Positions 1-12,048 of a DNA stretch of 64,000 nucleotides are shown here, one piece after another. The number at the start of each line of letters is the position of its first letter. Within the stretch, counting starts at the first letter, position 1. This stretch comes from Vanessa cardui (lineage: Eukaryota; Arthropoda; Insecta; Lepidoptera; Nymphalidae). The translations under genes were made by a program, and so were the position numbers. The stretch covers positions 8,819,001-8,883,000 of the forward strand of contig NC_061134.1 in NCBI RefSeq assembly GCF_905220365.1. The letters run 5' to 3'. The notes under the pieces were generated by a model, which was given only the letters and a program-made list of their open reading frames with translations, made no database searches and was not told the DNA's origin.

Positions 1-224
1 ACATTTTAACTAAGCCTATCCGTCCGTCCGTGTGATAAAGCATGAATATTAAATTTTCTATATTTTAAACATTCTATAACAAAATTGTCATTGGCAGGTT
101 TTGTATTCTCTATAATTTTCATACTGATACATTTTAAATAAAATTTTATGCTAGTATTTGTACACTATACCAAGTTTTGACTTTGGATGCTTTGTTGGTC
201 TCATGGTTTGGTTAAAGTGCTGCT

Positions 225-325
225 GTCTGAGTTTTTATATCGAAATTTTCTTAAAATCAGTTCGGAATCAGTAAGAGTCCAAGTCTGTCCTGCCTCGGAA
301 AGCACGTATTTTATATTTCTATTAT
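225..325 (+). repeat. SINE-like fragment (family D), decayed
   Basis: The segment contains a box reading cctcggaaagcacgta. I associate it with the body of a tRNA-headed lepidopteran SINE, and related sequence recurs near 38.75 kb and 44.6 kb in this window. Only the body is visible, with no head. A 60-codon open frame overlaps it and has no coding character. Limits are approximate. Confidence 0.35.
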
Positions 326-540
326 ATTTGTTTAATTTAAGTGATCAATCCAGAACACTTCCAGTATAATATCCTTTGGAAGATTCGGTAGATTTTTGGA
401 CACGGCAGCTATTTTTTTAGGCAGAACAATTTAGGGTAGGATACATTATAGTTCACTCTTTATGGTTCTCATTATTTAATGGTTTGCTAAAAATGATAAC
501 ACTACAATAACATTAGGATTTACAAATTTACCAAATTATA

Positions 541-622
541 AACCGAACCGGATTCAAACCCAAGCCTAGGGATCTGTATAGCCTGTATAACCACCAAACC
601 AATGGGACAGTTCGTGATAGAA
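541..622 (-). repeat. tRNA-like head of a SINE (family D)
   Basis: Read on the minus strand, this is a tRNA-like stretch: a box-A-like tggtttggtggtta, then gatccctaggc, then a box-B-like gggtttgaatccgg, then a cggttcgg motif. The head runs straight into unrelated AT-rich DNA, so it looks like a truncated SINE and not a functional tRNA gene. No acceptor stem could be closed by eye. Confidence 0.4.
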
Positions 623-3145
623 GCTATAAATAATAATAGTAAGTAAAATACTCATAAAATGTTTATTTTGTGAGGTTTCTCTTAAAAGCCTGTCATGCGA
701 CTCAAGCCAAAATCGTACACGAAATAATTCAGAATTTCAGTCAGCCTTCTAAGCATTAGGTTAGATAAGTTTCATATAAGTACGTATAACATTACGTATG
801 TTTTTTTTTTCTATTCTCATCGCGTCCCTACTGGCTTCATGCGAGGCCTGTGACTCGACGACCCTTGTCATGAAGAGACACGTCCTACATTTGTGTAGTG
901 ACCGAGACCGACTGTAGATAACGCTGCAAAGTACACATGGAAACGGGAAAATTTACATTTATCGACCTTATTCATATACACACAAGGGTTATATTTAATA
1001 AAATTCGATATCATATTGTCGTCCGCTGTGCAATATTTTATGAGTGACATTTGCGGACGCATAGATAGTTTCATTTGTTATATTGAGGGTTATGCCAGTA
1101 CATTTATTGCCAATATAATGTATAGCTTTTGTATTTTCTTCGTTGTTATTCCGATTATTGCTTTACCTTATCAAGATGAGTACTATGTTCGCTGGAATCG
1201 GTTCATATTATTTTATATCGCTACAATCCATGCCGCCTTCGCAAGGGTAAAATTAAGGTTTACTCCGTGATTTTATTCGAAATAAGATATGAACAAATAT
1301 TTTTAAGGAATATATATATTTATATTAAAAGCATTCTCTTCACAAAAAATGTAGTGTACTAATACAAATTGCTACTCAACTTTCTTTTCTCACAATATAT
1401 TTAAATTTAATTTCTTTTTTTATATTATTGTACCAAAAATTATTAATAATCATAATATTTATTTCGATAAATTGAACTAACAATTTTGACATATATAAGA
1501 TTTTATGTAGATAATACTTATTAAATAGGTACGACGTTTCTGCGTATAATTATGTTAATAACGTTATAAACTTATAGGCACAGTTTCATTACATGCAATA
1601 ACTTTATGTATATTTCTAAGGATGCTTTGTAGAGATTCTAATGACCCTGTTATATTTCTTGTTATGTATTTAACGACACAAGTATTCTACCATCTTTTAA
1701 GGGAGAGAGTATGAGGCGGGGAACTGGTTCCTTCTCTATATTGTTTGCTCCTCATTTGAGATAAGGACGTTAAAAATTCCATTCCCTTTTTTGATTATAA
1801 ACATTATCTGAGAGACACATTGCGGCTGTGGGAAAAAACGAATATTGCTCGAAATCCAGTTTTGCAAGTTGATTAATTAGCATAGTATTTATAATGTAGT
1901 AACATCAAAAGATGCTTCTCTAAAATCTAGCGTTTAAAATATTATTTGTTTTTAATATTTTTATTTTTTACTATTCAATAATTCAATTTTGCGAACGTTA
2001 TTTATTTAAGAAAATGTGACTATGCTTGACACAATTTTAAATATTTATAATTAAATAGGTTTACATTGAGTTATATTATGTAAGAACTATGTGAAAGAAT
2101 ACGATCATGAAATTTAAGAAAGTGATAAGCGACATTGCATATTATTCGATATTTTGTTAAAAAATATAGCATTCAAGGATTACACGCATCAAAATAGAAT
2201 ATTAGTGTACAACAACGAAGTACCTTACGTAAGTAGAAAAAAAGATAATATAGAAATAAACATTGTACAAAAAAAAATACAAAAGAATATCTCTCATGAA
2301 AAACTTAAGAAGTATATGGGCACGCATGTCCACACGAGGAAAATTGACAACTTTTTTGTTGGCCGTAAATAACGCGGTGATAAGTTTCCGTAACTAACTA
2401 AACTATATTCTTGTTTTGGGTATCACATGACTCATACTTATTGTTTAACTATTGTGTCGGCGATTTAGGCAGGAGACCTGTCAAGACAGCCGTCGATAGA
2501 AAATGCCTATTTTATCAGTTCAAATTTACGATATTTAATCTTGCTTCCATTATAATAACACTCGTTTTCACAGCCAAAGTTAAGAAAATCGCTATAAATA
2601 TCCCTAATATTATTCATTAAACTGGTTGTATTACTTGAAAACGTTGAACATTTATCAAAGAAGAGAATATTCTTATATATTCTGGAACAATCAAAGCACC
2701 CTCTCCCGTGAAACCTTTGTGCTAATTTTGGGTATGCCAAGAATTAATTAGAATCCGGTTCTGACGTTATTGATCCGTAAATCCACGCTTTTATCTTACC
2801 TGAGTTATATGATTATAATTAATTTAATAAAACGTAAATGTTATCTGGAAGATTCAAATCGCAAGTCAACTCTTTTTATAGTTTATTATGCCTTCAAAAT
2901 AATTAAGAACGCAGCTTTTATTTAGTAATTGGTTGGGGACGAGCTCGTCAGCCGTTGGTTAATACAATTTTTAAACTCAAATTCAAAATGTAAAGTAATC
3001 CAAAGTAGAAGCATTACACTTTAGTAATGGTCAAATTAAACACTACCACCGGTTCGGAAATTTATAAATGTATAAGATATATCCAGGTTTTCTCATGATT
3101 TTTCCTTTCATTACCGAACAGAAGATAAATTATAAACACAATTAA
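623..3145. other. AT-rich non-coding stretch, no gene seen
   Basis: No recognisable coding sequence. An 84-codon frame at 1016-1270 begins with TTG, and its predicted product is not one I recognise. Two partly overlapping frames near 2.4-2.7 kb are AT-rich and look like chance. A cactaccaccggttcgg motif at about 3041-3057 resembles, on the minus strand, a scrap of the LINE 3' end seen better at 57.1 and 61.2 kb. Confidence 0.5.
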
Positions 3146-3147
3146 GC

Positions 3148-3228
3148 ATTTAGTGTTCCTCCGGTTTTGAACCCGCAATCGTCGCTTATGTTTTAAGTAT
3201 TTAAACTACTGAACCATCTGGACGGTTT
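3148..3228 (-). repeat. Decayed tRNA-derived SINE head (family A-like)
   Basis: On the minus strand, a box-A-like tggttcagtagt is followed after about 35 nt by gattgcgggttcaaaacc, which resembles the box-B region of the SINE A copies at 13.2 and 40.4 kb. Only the head remains, without the conserved body. A functional tRNA gene is unlikely. Confidence 0.4.
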
Positions 3229-3962
3229 AAACACCTAAAAAAAAAGATAACACATTGTTAAATCACATTTCGGACATAAGACGATTTCAATAGTAACATT
3301 CCGGCACTCTTTGATATGTTAAATGCAACTGCTTATAATGTGATATATTAATATTTCGTCTATAATTTAAAATAAAAAAAAAAACATTAAATTTTATATA
3401 ATTTCATAAATTACAGACTTAATCCACCATATTATACTATTAATGGTAAATTACGGAGAATAAAAAAGTTAAGCGCTCAATCTACTAAGGTAAGCGAAGA
3501 TTATATAATGCTATAAATTAATCGATTTGTAATAGACACAAATTACCCACTTGTTGGTAAAGCCATGACTAGACACTGATATATTCCATATAAGAGTTTT
3601 ATGTAAAATATATTAGAGGTTAGTGACTTATCAATATATTATGCATAAATAGGTAACAATATTAATTATTAAATTATAGCAAAATATATAAATTAAGTGA
3701 TTCAATGAAATTCTTAGGCGGTGGCAATCTCAAAGACTGTCCTATCCTATTCCACAACACATACATAACTATACACAAATTCACATACAAAAATTGATGA
3801 ATTCTATTAATTCAACGTACAGGACGAACGGCTCTACATAAAATTCCCCAGCCCCGGCTTACTTTTGATAATTTAATTATAGAACTTATCATAACATTGG
3901 GACGTTTAGAATGAAAATAAATATCCCATGCAATAATAATCAATATTTACGATATACCTTAA

Positions 3963-4262
3963 ACTAGCGGCCCGTCCCGGCTTCGCACTGGTGGACATCA
4001 TTTTTTTATTTATATTTTTATTCTTACCTTTATTTATATATTTTTGTTGCTTTTTTTCAACATGTTTAACAATTGTCATTTCTATTTCAATTTATTTACA
4101 CAAAAACCTTAATAAATTAGATATCTAAACATCCCTATGTATCCATCCGTCTATTAGCGAATACCGCATAAAAATCCATTCAGTAATTTTGGAATTTATC
4201 ATGAACATACAGACAGACAGACGCGGCCTGGGGATTTTGTTTTAAAATATGTAGTGATTGGC
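3963..4262 (+). repeat. Non-LTR retrotransposon 3' fragment (family E)
   Basis: Begins with actagcggcccgtcccggct, continues through cttcgcac and a cagacagacagac run, and ends in a ttttgtt...atatgtagtgat tail. Related starts and tails occur at 23.97, 24.84 and 34.26 kb. The actagc-rgcccg-ccccggcttcgc opening is a common lepidopteran LINE 3' end. There is no coding capacity, so this is a truncated copy. Confidence 0.6.
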
Positions 4263-5285
4263 TTCGTAGAGTATCGCTTTCAGAGCGTCAATGTCCTATA
4301 AACTAAGACTGATGTATGAGGCTTATGCTAATTGGGAATGTTCACGTACCATTCATGTTTACGAGAGACGTGAATACGGTCCAGTATTAAGTGTGATTTG
4401 TTGTTTTGATTGCGTGATATTTTATTATTCGTATCCGATCCAATTAACAGAAGTAAAGCTTTGATGGCGCCAGGAACTGTCCATTGGGCGACCCTTTAGC
4501 CCATTTCACCATCGACCTCTTTATTGATCTTAACCGATTGAAACTTTGTAGAGAAATTATCGGTACTTACATAAAGATTATCGATATGATGTTATTAACG
4601 AAATTATGGCGGGCTAGTCAGTGTTGTAATATAAATGATCTCGAATCACGTGCTGGGAATTTGTTAATCTTTAAATATTATAAAACAAAATCGCTTATCG
4701 CTGTCTGACCGGACGTATGCTTAAATCTTTAAAATTATGCAACGGATATTGATGCGGTTTTTTATTAGATAAAATTATTCCAGAGGAAGGTTGTATTAAA
4801 TACTTGGACAATATAGTAAAGAAACACTGTTAATTTAGACACTCTCTACTATATTTAGTATCAGTATTCCACCCATGCGAAGCCGGGTCGGTTCGTATTA
4901 AATAAAGGCGAAATCACTTGAATTTAAAAATCGATTAGAATCCAACAATGTTGCTGTTTTATCAAATATTTATTTACAATATAAAAGAACGTTTTCATGA
5001 TTTGGTTACCGTTCCGTAAAAGTTATTATCAATGTAAATTAAAAAAAAAATCTACCTAAACACATTAGAATAATTATTAAATCGAAAAAATAATGAGAAT
5101 GGAATTCAAGATCATTATAAAATTATAAGAATTGCAGTTAAGTGAAACAGATAGCGGCCATGAGGCGGCCCCACCGGTTATCAAAGCAATTACGACGTAT
5201 GAATTTCCTTAGAAAATGAGTCATGCGTCGTGGCAACAATCAAACAAACTTTGATATGACTTAATATTTTTACTCGTTTACAACC
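4263..5285. other. Non-coding stretch
   Basis: AT-rich. A 74-codon frame (4484-4708) contains a segment like accgattgaaactttgtaga, which reminds me of decayed transposon DNA more than of an exon. No gene or element with clear limits was found. Confidence 0.4.
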
Positions 5286-5407
5286 GGTAATATGAATATT
5301 TTTTTTTTAACGCACGGTCTAAATTCGTTCTGCCAATGACCTACCACAGCTGGTAATATGAATATCAAGTTTTTTTTTTTAACACACGGTCTAAATGCAT
5401 TCTGCCA
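5286..5407. repeat. Two-copy imperfect tandem duplication
   Basis: Unit 1 (5286-5335) and unit 2 (5351-5407) each carry ggtaatatgaatat, a T-run, then a shared box reading aac-g/a-cacggtctaaat and ttctgcca. The period is about 65 bp. The units differ mainly in T-run length and a few substitutions. A local duplication is the simplest reading. Confidence 0.7.
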
Positions 5408-6026
5408 TAGACAATAAAGGTGGCAGTACCATAAACACCCTCTGTCAGATTAAGATGTTAATGACTTATTTCAGTTATTATCTTAATTCGTACGTGTACT
5501 CAATTCCTTGTTAACCAAAACGCAGCAATACAAAGTTATACTTACTTGTACTTAGGACGTTTTGGTTGTAGAATTTAAATAATTACATGTATAGGGACAA
5601 CACAATTTAGTTTCTAAGGATAGAATAAGATAAGGACGTGATATCTATGGGCGGTTGTGAATAACGTAAACCGATTTAATAAAAAAAAAAACCTCTTCCA
5701 AAAACATTTATACATATTAATTGTTCTTATCGTTCTAATACCATTTATAATCTGTACCACTTGATTGAATAAAGTCGAAAGCTATGATGATACAGTCAAT
5801 TTTCAAATATTATTATGTATTATCAAATGACTAAAAAATGTTCTCAATAGTACAAAACGGATGGACCTTCCTTTGAAATCAATGTATAGTTTCAACTTCG
5901 TGTTGATTCATTTAGACAGTTACGCCATTGTTTACAATCAACGTCAGCGATGAAGTTACAAATCATTACAAATGCTACAAAACATATATTTATATATTGA
6001 TTAATTTAATTGTCTTTTCATTACAT
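5408..6026. other. AT-rich non-coding stretch
   Basis: No coding sequence, RNA gene or bounded repeat was recognised here. Confidence 0.4.
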
Positions 6027-6318
6027 ACTAGCTGTGCCCTCGACCTTGTACGCACGCGTTTGTATTTAACAAAAAAATATATATGATTGTAGCCTATCCT
6101 GCTCCTTATTATATCAGTTAGCCAGTGGAGGTTTCGTCAAAATCGGTCCAGCTGTTCCAGAGATTAGCCGGAACAAACAGACACACAGACAAAAATTATA
6201 AAAAATGTTATTTTGGTATATGTATCCTGTATACATACATATACCATTGAGCATTGAGTAAAAAAGGGCTATTTTAATATTACAAACAAATACTCCAATT
6301 TTTTTTATATGTATAGAT
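6027..6318 (+). repeat. Non-LTR retrotransposon 3' fragment (family F)
   Basis: Starts actagctgtgccct and includes ttccagagattagccggaac, followed by acagacacacagac, ttttggtatatgta and a gagtaaaaaagggctatttt box. It ends near ttttatatgtatagat. The same order of boxes is found at 35.03-35.31 kb in the same orientation, and in part inverted at 11.16-11.34 kb. No protein-coding part remains. Confidence 0.7.
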
Positions 6319-7234
6319 TATGCTGTTATTTAAATTGATATTTAAACTTATAATTATCATGTTATTGAATACAATTTAAATTATTAAATCTAGGATTAGC
6401 AAGCGTCGCAATTAAAAATTTACTTTGAATAGTTAATTTATCTTTTAGGAAATGTCCAGGGCTTAAGATTTCTATATCTCTTTGCTCTGGACTTTCTCTA
6501 CCAATACTTGTAATTTAATAAAGTGTCACAGTAATGAGAATGTAGTGCTGGTATCCCTTGCGATTTGGGCGTGCCTTTGACTTTAATCCATCCTTTGAAA
6601 TGGTTTGCTGTAACTTGTATTTATTTATGTCATCAACAAACTATTTTATTCAACTTAATTCTTAATAATCTTTCACGGCCAATTACATTTTCGTATTTTG
6701 TAAAGGAAGGTTTGTTATTTTTGATTCGTCTGATGATATACGAGCACGTATCAAATTAACAAATCTGTAGTAGTTCAATACATTCGTTAATTGAAGGAAA
6801 TAAAACGTGAAAGTTTTGTTGTGTCACGTGATCAAAGATTGACGAATGGTGAATGATAATCGTTTTGTGTTTCAAGGATATTTCGTTATAAGTATCTTTA
6901 CGAAATTTTAGATGAATTACCGCTTCTAAAAGTGATTGATGTCTGTCCATTATTTGAATCATTTGACGTTCGTAAATGTTGCGTACGTAATCGCTAACGA
7001 ATACGAAATTAGAAATTGGTTCGACAATTTTCGAATGCATTTCGTATAAATTTGCGAAATCTGTTTAGCATGCATGCGTTATGTGAGTTACTAAATAGAA
7101 TTTAATCCTAATCAGCGGTAAGAGTTCTATTAAAATGCTATACAATTATTGAATTTATGACTGATAGCACACCTTGGGAATAAAACGATCGTCTCCTGGC
7201 CATATCTGTTCATATTCAATATATATATTTAATA
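6319..7234. other. Non-coding stretch with one unassigned ORF
   Basis: Mostly AT-rich. It holds the minus-strand ORF at 6756-7040, described in its own entry. Nothing else was recognised. Confidence 0.4.
6756..7040 (-). CDS. Unassigned 94-codon ORF, possibly not a gene
   Basis: An ATG-started open frame with varied amino-acid composition, less AT-driven than neighbouring frames. It includes charged and aromatic stretches such as SDYVRNIYERQMIQIMDR and KHKTIIIHHSSIF. I recognise no family. There is no signal peptide or membrane segment. No clear splice acceptor was found upstream, and the frame ends in a stop, not a donor. It could be a degraded transposon or viral-like fragment, a terminal exon, or chance. 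It has no neighbours that would support a function. Confidence 0.15.
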   Translation of the reverse strand: MHSKIVEPISNFVFVSDYVRNIYERQMIQIMDRHQSLLEAVIHLKFRKDTYNEISLKHKTIIIHHSSIFDHVTQQNFHVLFPSINECIELLQIC

Positions 7235-7366
7235 AATTTGACCAAAAAAAGACCCGCTGCGTTTCTTTCGCCGTTTCTTTTACGAAGCGGTGGTAGTGTT
7301 AAAATTGACAGTCAATAAGTAAGCGTAATGCGTCTATATTGAATAAAGGAATTTGAGTTGAGTTTG
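7235..7366 (+). repeat. LINE 3' end (family G), diverged
   Basis: A gtttctttcgccgtttcttt box, an aagcggtggtag box, then ttgaataaaggaatttgag and a ttgagt repeat tail. This is the same order as the better-preserved copies at 57.08 and 61.18 kb (gagtttcttgccggttctt, aaccggtggtag, gattttgatt tail). The tail is a variant repeat, as is usual for non-LTR 3' ends. Confidence 0.6.
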
Positions 7367-9723
7367 AGTTGACAAAGAGACTGATACTTCGTCGTATTTG
7401 TTGTTAGTAAACCATTTATATTATTGAGGTCATTAACTAACGAACTCAATATAAAATATTGTTTAGCGGATAAATGATCACGTCATTCATTCATATTGTT
7501 TTCTCTCTTTCTTTCATCACCAATTTAAAATTCGAAAGAAGAGGACAAAGCATGTATATTTGATACTTAATATTAAGTAGTATCATTAGAAACGTTATCA
7601 TTAAAGCCGTCATTAGTAAACATTAACATGTCAACGTAAATAGTTTTAATCTATCATGATTAGCTTGTTGATAGCAGACTTCATGTTTAAATGAAAAATA
7701 AATGTTTATGTTTTGTAATCCTTAACTAAATGATGTTCGGTTCTTTTTTTGAAATGATGTCATTTTATTTGACAACACGGCTTAAAATTTAAATTAAAAG
7801 TAATACCCACTTACAGAAATGTTTGAATTGTGTTTAATTAGTTGATTTAAGTAATTACATTAAGTTAATATATTTCAATGTTACTTTTACGTTTATAATA
7901 GATTATGGCTATATTTTTTTTAATTTGGAGAAGTAGGATCTATTATCTTACACATTAGGTTACGATTATTATATCAACAGCAATTGCCTGTATTCGTCAA
8001 ATTGACTTTTAGATAATATCAAACATAACATTTCAACAATATCACAAATTGTAAATATGAAGTATTATCCTTCATATTAATAAAATGTTTATTCGAAAAG
8101 TGATCATTTCTATCTTTCTATAAATAGTAAGACCTTACAAGAGTATCCGCCCGAAGTATCAAGAAAAATGATAAATTCTCCGACGGTTTATTTAATAAAA
8201 GATGCGCGAGGAATAAATTCAGAGTGACCCTTACACATTTCTCATTTTCGTGCTAAGAGCGATATTCATATTAAATGGCATTTGATATTCGCTCACACGT
8301 AAACCCGTCAAGTATAAAATGATAAAAGGCGCCATTCAGGAGGTATTCTGGAGCGGAAGAGATTAACCTGTTTGCTGAAACCTAATGTAAAGATAACGAT
8401 TCCTTGATACATTTATTACGAGCTAAATTAACCTTATTATTATGAGTTTAATTGTGATTAATGAGCGTTTATAATAACGGCGTTTGTTGCTTAATGGAAA
8501 GGAATAAAGTGGTTCAATGTTTTAAATATGAATTTTCTTAAAGATCTTTAAATGTGAAAGCCTTTTAGCGTCCAAGATCTTTTACGTTTAATGTCGGGTA
8601 AAAAATATCTTAATAATTTCTTGGTTGGAATAAGGATGTACCGACTGGGAATATAAAGGTGAGTTTTATTGGAGGAATTGATTCATCACCACCATCAATT
8701 ACAATTACAACTTGAGTATGTTACAGATAATTTTGCTAGCGCGTGTTGACAACATAAAATGATTGATTTCTATTTTCTGTAGACGCAGCTTTACCTTATG
8801 TTGCAAATGCACGTGAGACTGTGTTTGTCATCCCATCGGATACTCACTCATCTTATATAAGATTTTTGTGTTCGGTTGATAAAATACAACAGTACAGACA
8901 ATTTTACTATGTGTCAATAGATTAACTGTAGTTGTGTCACATTTAATATAACATAAGTCGTAACGTAAAGTAAGTCAAATCAAATCTTTGTTAATTTATA
9001 AGGTTTCCCTGAGTATGTTTGCATGAAATCGCGCGTTTATTGTGACAAGTGTAATTTATTGTAAAGAATAAAAATGCCTGTGTAATAATGTATTAATTAT
9101 TTATCAGAATATTTTTGAGAAAAAAGCGCATTATCAAATATTGAGCGCAAGGGGCGTTAGATGTATAAAAAAGTAAGAGCCTGTATAATATATATCAATG
9201 CTAAATTCCTCATATGTTAGAGAGAAGAAAAGGGGAGTGTAGTGCTCATTCCACATTGTTGGTTGGTGCATGGAATTCCGACGAATTATGATAAAAATAG
9301 TTTCGAAGTATACAATATAGTTAGTCTTACCACAATAATATGATAATACATTATCAAGCATTTTTATCAAGGATGCAATTATAATATGTAAATCCGTTGT
9401 CTTGTCCGGTACAGTCTAATCGCATTCTTCGATTGTTCACGTGAAATTCGTGTTAATCGACGTCAGTTATCAGCAGGTAAACCCGTTCGCGTCAGTTCAC
9501 GTTTACGTCAATGGAGGTGATTTAGCAAGCGAGTATTCTTCACGTTCGTTTTACTACCGTGTGATAACGTTTGACCTCTAAGATTACGTCACGCGCAATT
9601 TGTGCTACCATTGTTTGATTTTTTTTTAAGTCAAGTTCTATTTTGCTATTGTTTATTATGAGCTACCAGTGTTTGGTAAATTTTGCTAAATTATTAATTA
9701 CAAAATAACAGCCAGTAAATTTT
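7367..9723. other. AT-rich non-coding stretch with one GC-richer patch
   Basis: No gene was recognised. The only distinctive part is 9436-9591, which is richer in GC and carries several ACGT-core motifs (own entry). A 78-codon minus frame at 9134-9370 is considered chance. Confidence 0.45.
9436..9591. promoter_or_regulatory. Cluster of ACGT-core (CRE/E-box-like) motifs
   Basis: Within about 155 bp there are a CACGTG (9438-9443), a GACGTCAG (9459-9466), and two TTACGTCA sites (9503-9510 and 9584-9591). The surrounding DNA is AT-rich and largely lacks such motifs. TTACGTCA and CACGTG are the known core sites of bZIP and bHLH factors. That this works as an enhancer is only inference, and no gene start is visible beside it. 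Confidence 0.2.
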
Positions 9724-9976
9724 GAACTGTTGGGCTTCCTCTCCCTTTGAAGAGAAGGTTAAGAACGTAATTCACCACGCTGTTGCAATGCGGGTTGCTG
9801 GAATTTCATTGAAATTAGATACAAGCAGGTTTCCTCAAGATGTTTTCCTTCGCCGCTGTGCTCACGATGAATTATACTTGCTTGGTAAGAATTAAGATAA
9901 GCGTGCTTGCTTGGGTGTGAAGCTGCAATCATCGGTTAAGATGCACGTGGTCTAACCACTGAGTCATCTCGGCTCA
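9724..9976 (-). repeat. tRNA-derived SINE A, diverged copy
   Basis: On the minus strand it has the family order: a head with taaccgatgattgc, a body with aggtttcctc and gatgttttccttc elements (as their complement), then caccacgctgtt and ctctccctttg boxes. Compared with the 40.4 kb copy it has several indels and a shortened middle. Box A and box B are damaged, so it is an old copy. Confidence 0.75.
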
Positions 9977-10584
9977 GTGGCTCAGCACTTTTTTTATTTT
10001 TTTTTGTAAATACTGTTATTAATGAAAAAGTTCCTTTACTGAAGAGCAATGTCATGAATTGTTTACAGAAGTGCCATAAAAATGTCGGTGTTTACTACTT
10101 GTCCAGTAATCATTGACCTTGGTTTGAGGTTCTCGTACTTTATCCACTGGGCTATCTTATCAATCTGCTCATCTTATCAAGTACTCAACGTTGCTGTTAC
10201 TAAACGCAGATGAAACATTTGTTTGGATATGTATCACGTGTCTGTGTATACAGCTTAACTTCACGTTGTATGCTTAATTAAAAATAATTACTCCCTTTAA
10301 TATATTGTAACAATTTTTATAGCATATTGTGAGGCAACAGATCACTAGGTTCTTAATTCAAACTCTGGGTCGCACTGGAAATTGTTATAGTAGGTATTTT
10401 TCTTTCGCTAATTTAAAATAGCAGTCCGTAATTGATTTTAATATTTTTCCGCGTCGACCCATTCTGGTCTCGAGCTCTGACTTCTTACTCTTTGAGATCT
10501 TTTGGGGTTTGCCGTTTTATAGCAATATGTCAGGGAATAGAATAACAATCTATATACAAGAATATGCAGTATTTGTAATCATGT
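9977..10584. other. Non-coding stretch
   Basis: AT-rich, with no gene, RNA or bounded element recognised. Confidence 0.4.
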
Positions 10585-10723
10585 ATACTTCTTCACTAAT
10601 ATTACAAATGCGAAAGTTATTTTTTCTGTTTGTCTGATGCTCTTTCGCGATCGAACCACCGAATTAAATTTCATGACATTTGCTATGAAGCTTGTTCTTT
10701 AAGGATGTCCACAGGTTACTTGT

Positions 10724-10776
<53 letters not shown>

Positions 10777-10845
10777 TAGTTACATGATAGTCATGAGCTT
10801 CCAACGAATCCTTAAAATGCGAACGAAGCTGCGGGCGACAACTAT
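10585..10845 (-). repeat. Non-LTR retrotransposon 3' fragment with microsatellite inside
   Basis: On the plus strand it runs from aatattacaaatgcgaaagt to gaagctgcgggcgacaacta. Read on the minus strand, this is the common tagttgtcgcccgc ... actttcgcatttgtaatatt layout, also seen at 14.95, 22.65 and 48.45 kb. A (TAG)n array interrupts it. Confidence 0.55.
10724..10777. repeat. (TAG)n trinucleotide microsatellite
   Basis: About 18 uninterrupted TAG units. Long perfect trinucleotide arrays are usually length-variable. It lies inside a LINE 3' fragment and is not in any coding frame I can support. Confidence 0.95.
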
Positions 10846-11159
10846 TTTTTTAATGAATATGTTTTAACAAAACAAGTCCAAAAAGAAATAACTAAAGTAA
10901 ATATAAATCCAAAAATGGGCATGGACCGTCGTAAAGAAAGATTGACATAGTTTATTTGTGGTAAACGTATTCCATTTATATCATTAAAATCATACAGATA
11001 ATTGAGGCTGAAGTTGTGATATTAATTTCATTTATTATCTGCTTTCTTTTATTCCAAAGAGGTTTTATATATTTTGTATTTGAGTATAATGTCTATTAGC
11101 AGATATACACATAATAAAATGGAAGTGTCTGTTTGTAATTTTCAAATAACGCTTTTTAC

Positions 11160-11335
11160 AAAATTCATATGCATATAAACATGGTACATATACCAAAACA
11201 AACAAACATTAACATTTTACAAGTTTTATCCGTCTGTCTGTTTGTTCCGGCTAATCTCTGGAACGGCTGGACCAAATTAGACGAGACTTTTACTGCCTGA
11301 TGTAATAAGTAGTAACTTAGGCTACTTTTATTTTT
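11160..11335 (-). repeat. Non-LTR retrotransposon 3' fragment (family F), inverted
   Basis: Contains the complement of the family F boxes: gtctgtttgttccggctaat, ctctggaacggctgg, and a catataccaaaa box. It is the partial inverted counterpart of 6.03-6.32 and 35.03-35.31 kb. It abuts the next repeat, which starts aaccgacttcaaaa, so one element may have inserted into the other. Confidence 0.65.
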
Positions 11336-11760
11336 AACCGACTTCAAAAAAAGGAGGAGGTTCTCAATTCGTCGGGGCCTTTTTTTTTTTTTTTTTTTTA
11401 TTTTTTATGTATGTTACCGAATTACTCGAAGATGGCTGGGCCGATTTTGACAATTCTTTTTTTGTTTGAAAGGGCATGTTTTACAGGTGGTCCCATTGTC
11501 AGGAGATCAGGATCTGATGATGGGATCCTGGAGAAATCGAGGGAACTCCTCAAATTTTATAGGCACACCTATAGTGATTTTGGTTTTATTCAAAGTGCCT
11601 TGGTCATATGCTCACGAAAAGTGACATTTGATGAAGTGGAACTGATGATGAAGACCACAACTGGTAATCAGAACCTATTAGTAAGTAACTATTTTACGGG
11701 TTTAGTTCTATTTCTTTAAGATAGTCGTTAAGCAATTGATGTTAGTAAACATGCCTATGA
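11336..11760 (+). mobile_element. Unclassified repeat starting aaccgacttcaaa, copy 1
   Basis: Begins aaccgacttc, then aaaggaggaggttctcaatt, a long T-run, and ccgattttgacaattctttt with a tttgaaagg box. The same series occurs at 24.33 kb (copy 2), so this is a dispersed element. A 102-codon frame at 11411-11719 lies inside. It starts in the repeat and resembles no family I know, so I do not call it a gene. The 3' limit is unclear; the repeat may continue toward 12.05 kb. Confidence 0.6.
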
Positions 11761-12048
11761 TAAAATCTAGCTGATGGTGGACTACCAGGAGAACTCCTCA
11801 ATGATTAACGGCATTGTATCGGGAAAAATGGTATTGTCTAATTGGCGATGAGCAGTTAACATTAGGCTATTGTAACTTAGGTAACGCTTAATTTGAGTTG
11901 CAGTCCACATCGCATTGAAACGGCGTTGAGTTATGTTTAGAGTCGAAAGCCAAATAATGGGATTCTTTATGAACAACTATTATATATAAGAATAAGAATG
12001 TTTACCAATTGTAATTATAAATAATAAAACAACACTGAAAAGCAGTAA
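11761..12048. other. Non-coding, probably internal to or flanking a repeat
   Basis: Includes gaactcctcaatgattaacg and other sequence with no recognised product. It lies between the aaccgacttc repeat and the foldback element and may belong to either. Confidence 0.3.

Noticed and set aside
187..369. 60-codon open frame
   Set aside because: It crosses a SINE D body fragment and has no recognisable product.
1016..1270. 84-codon frame with hydrophobic middle
   Set aside because: Starts with TTG, hydrophobicity follows T-rich composition, and no family or paired splice sites were recognised.
11411..11719. 102-codon frame
   Set aside because: It begins inside the T-run repeat shared with 24.33 kb. 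It is most likely a chance frame in a non-coding element.
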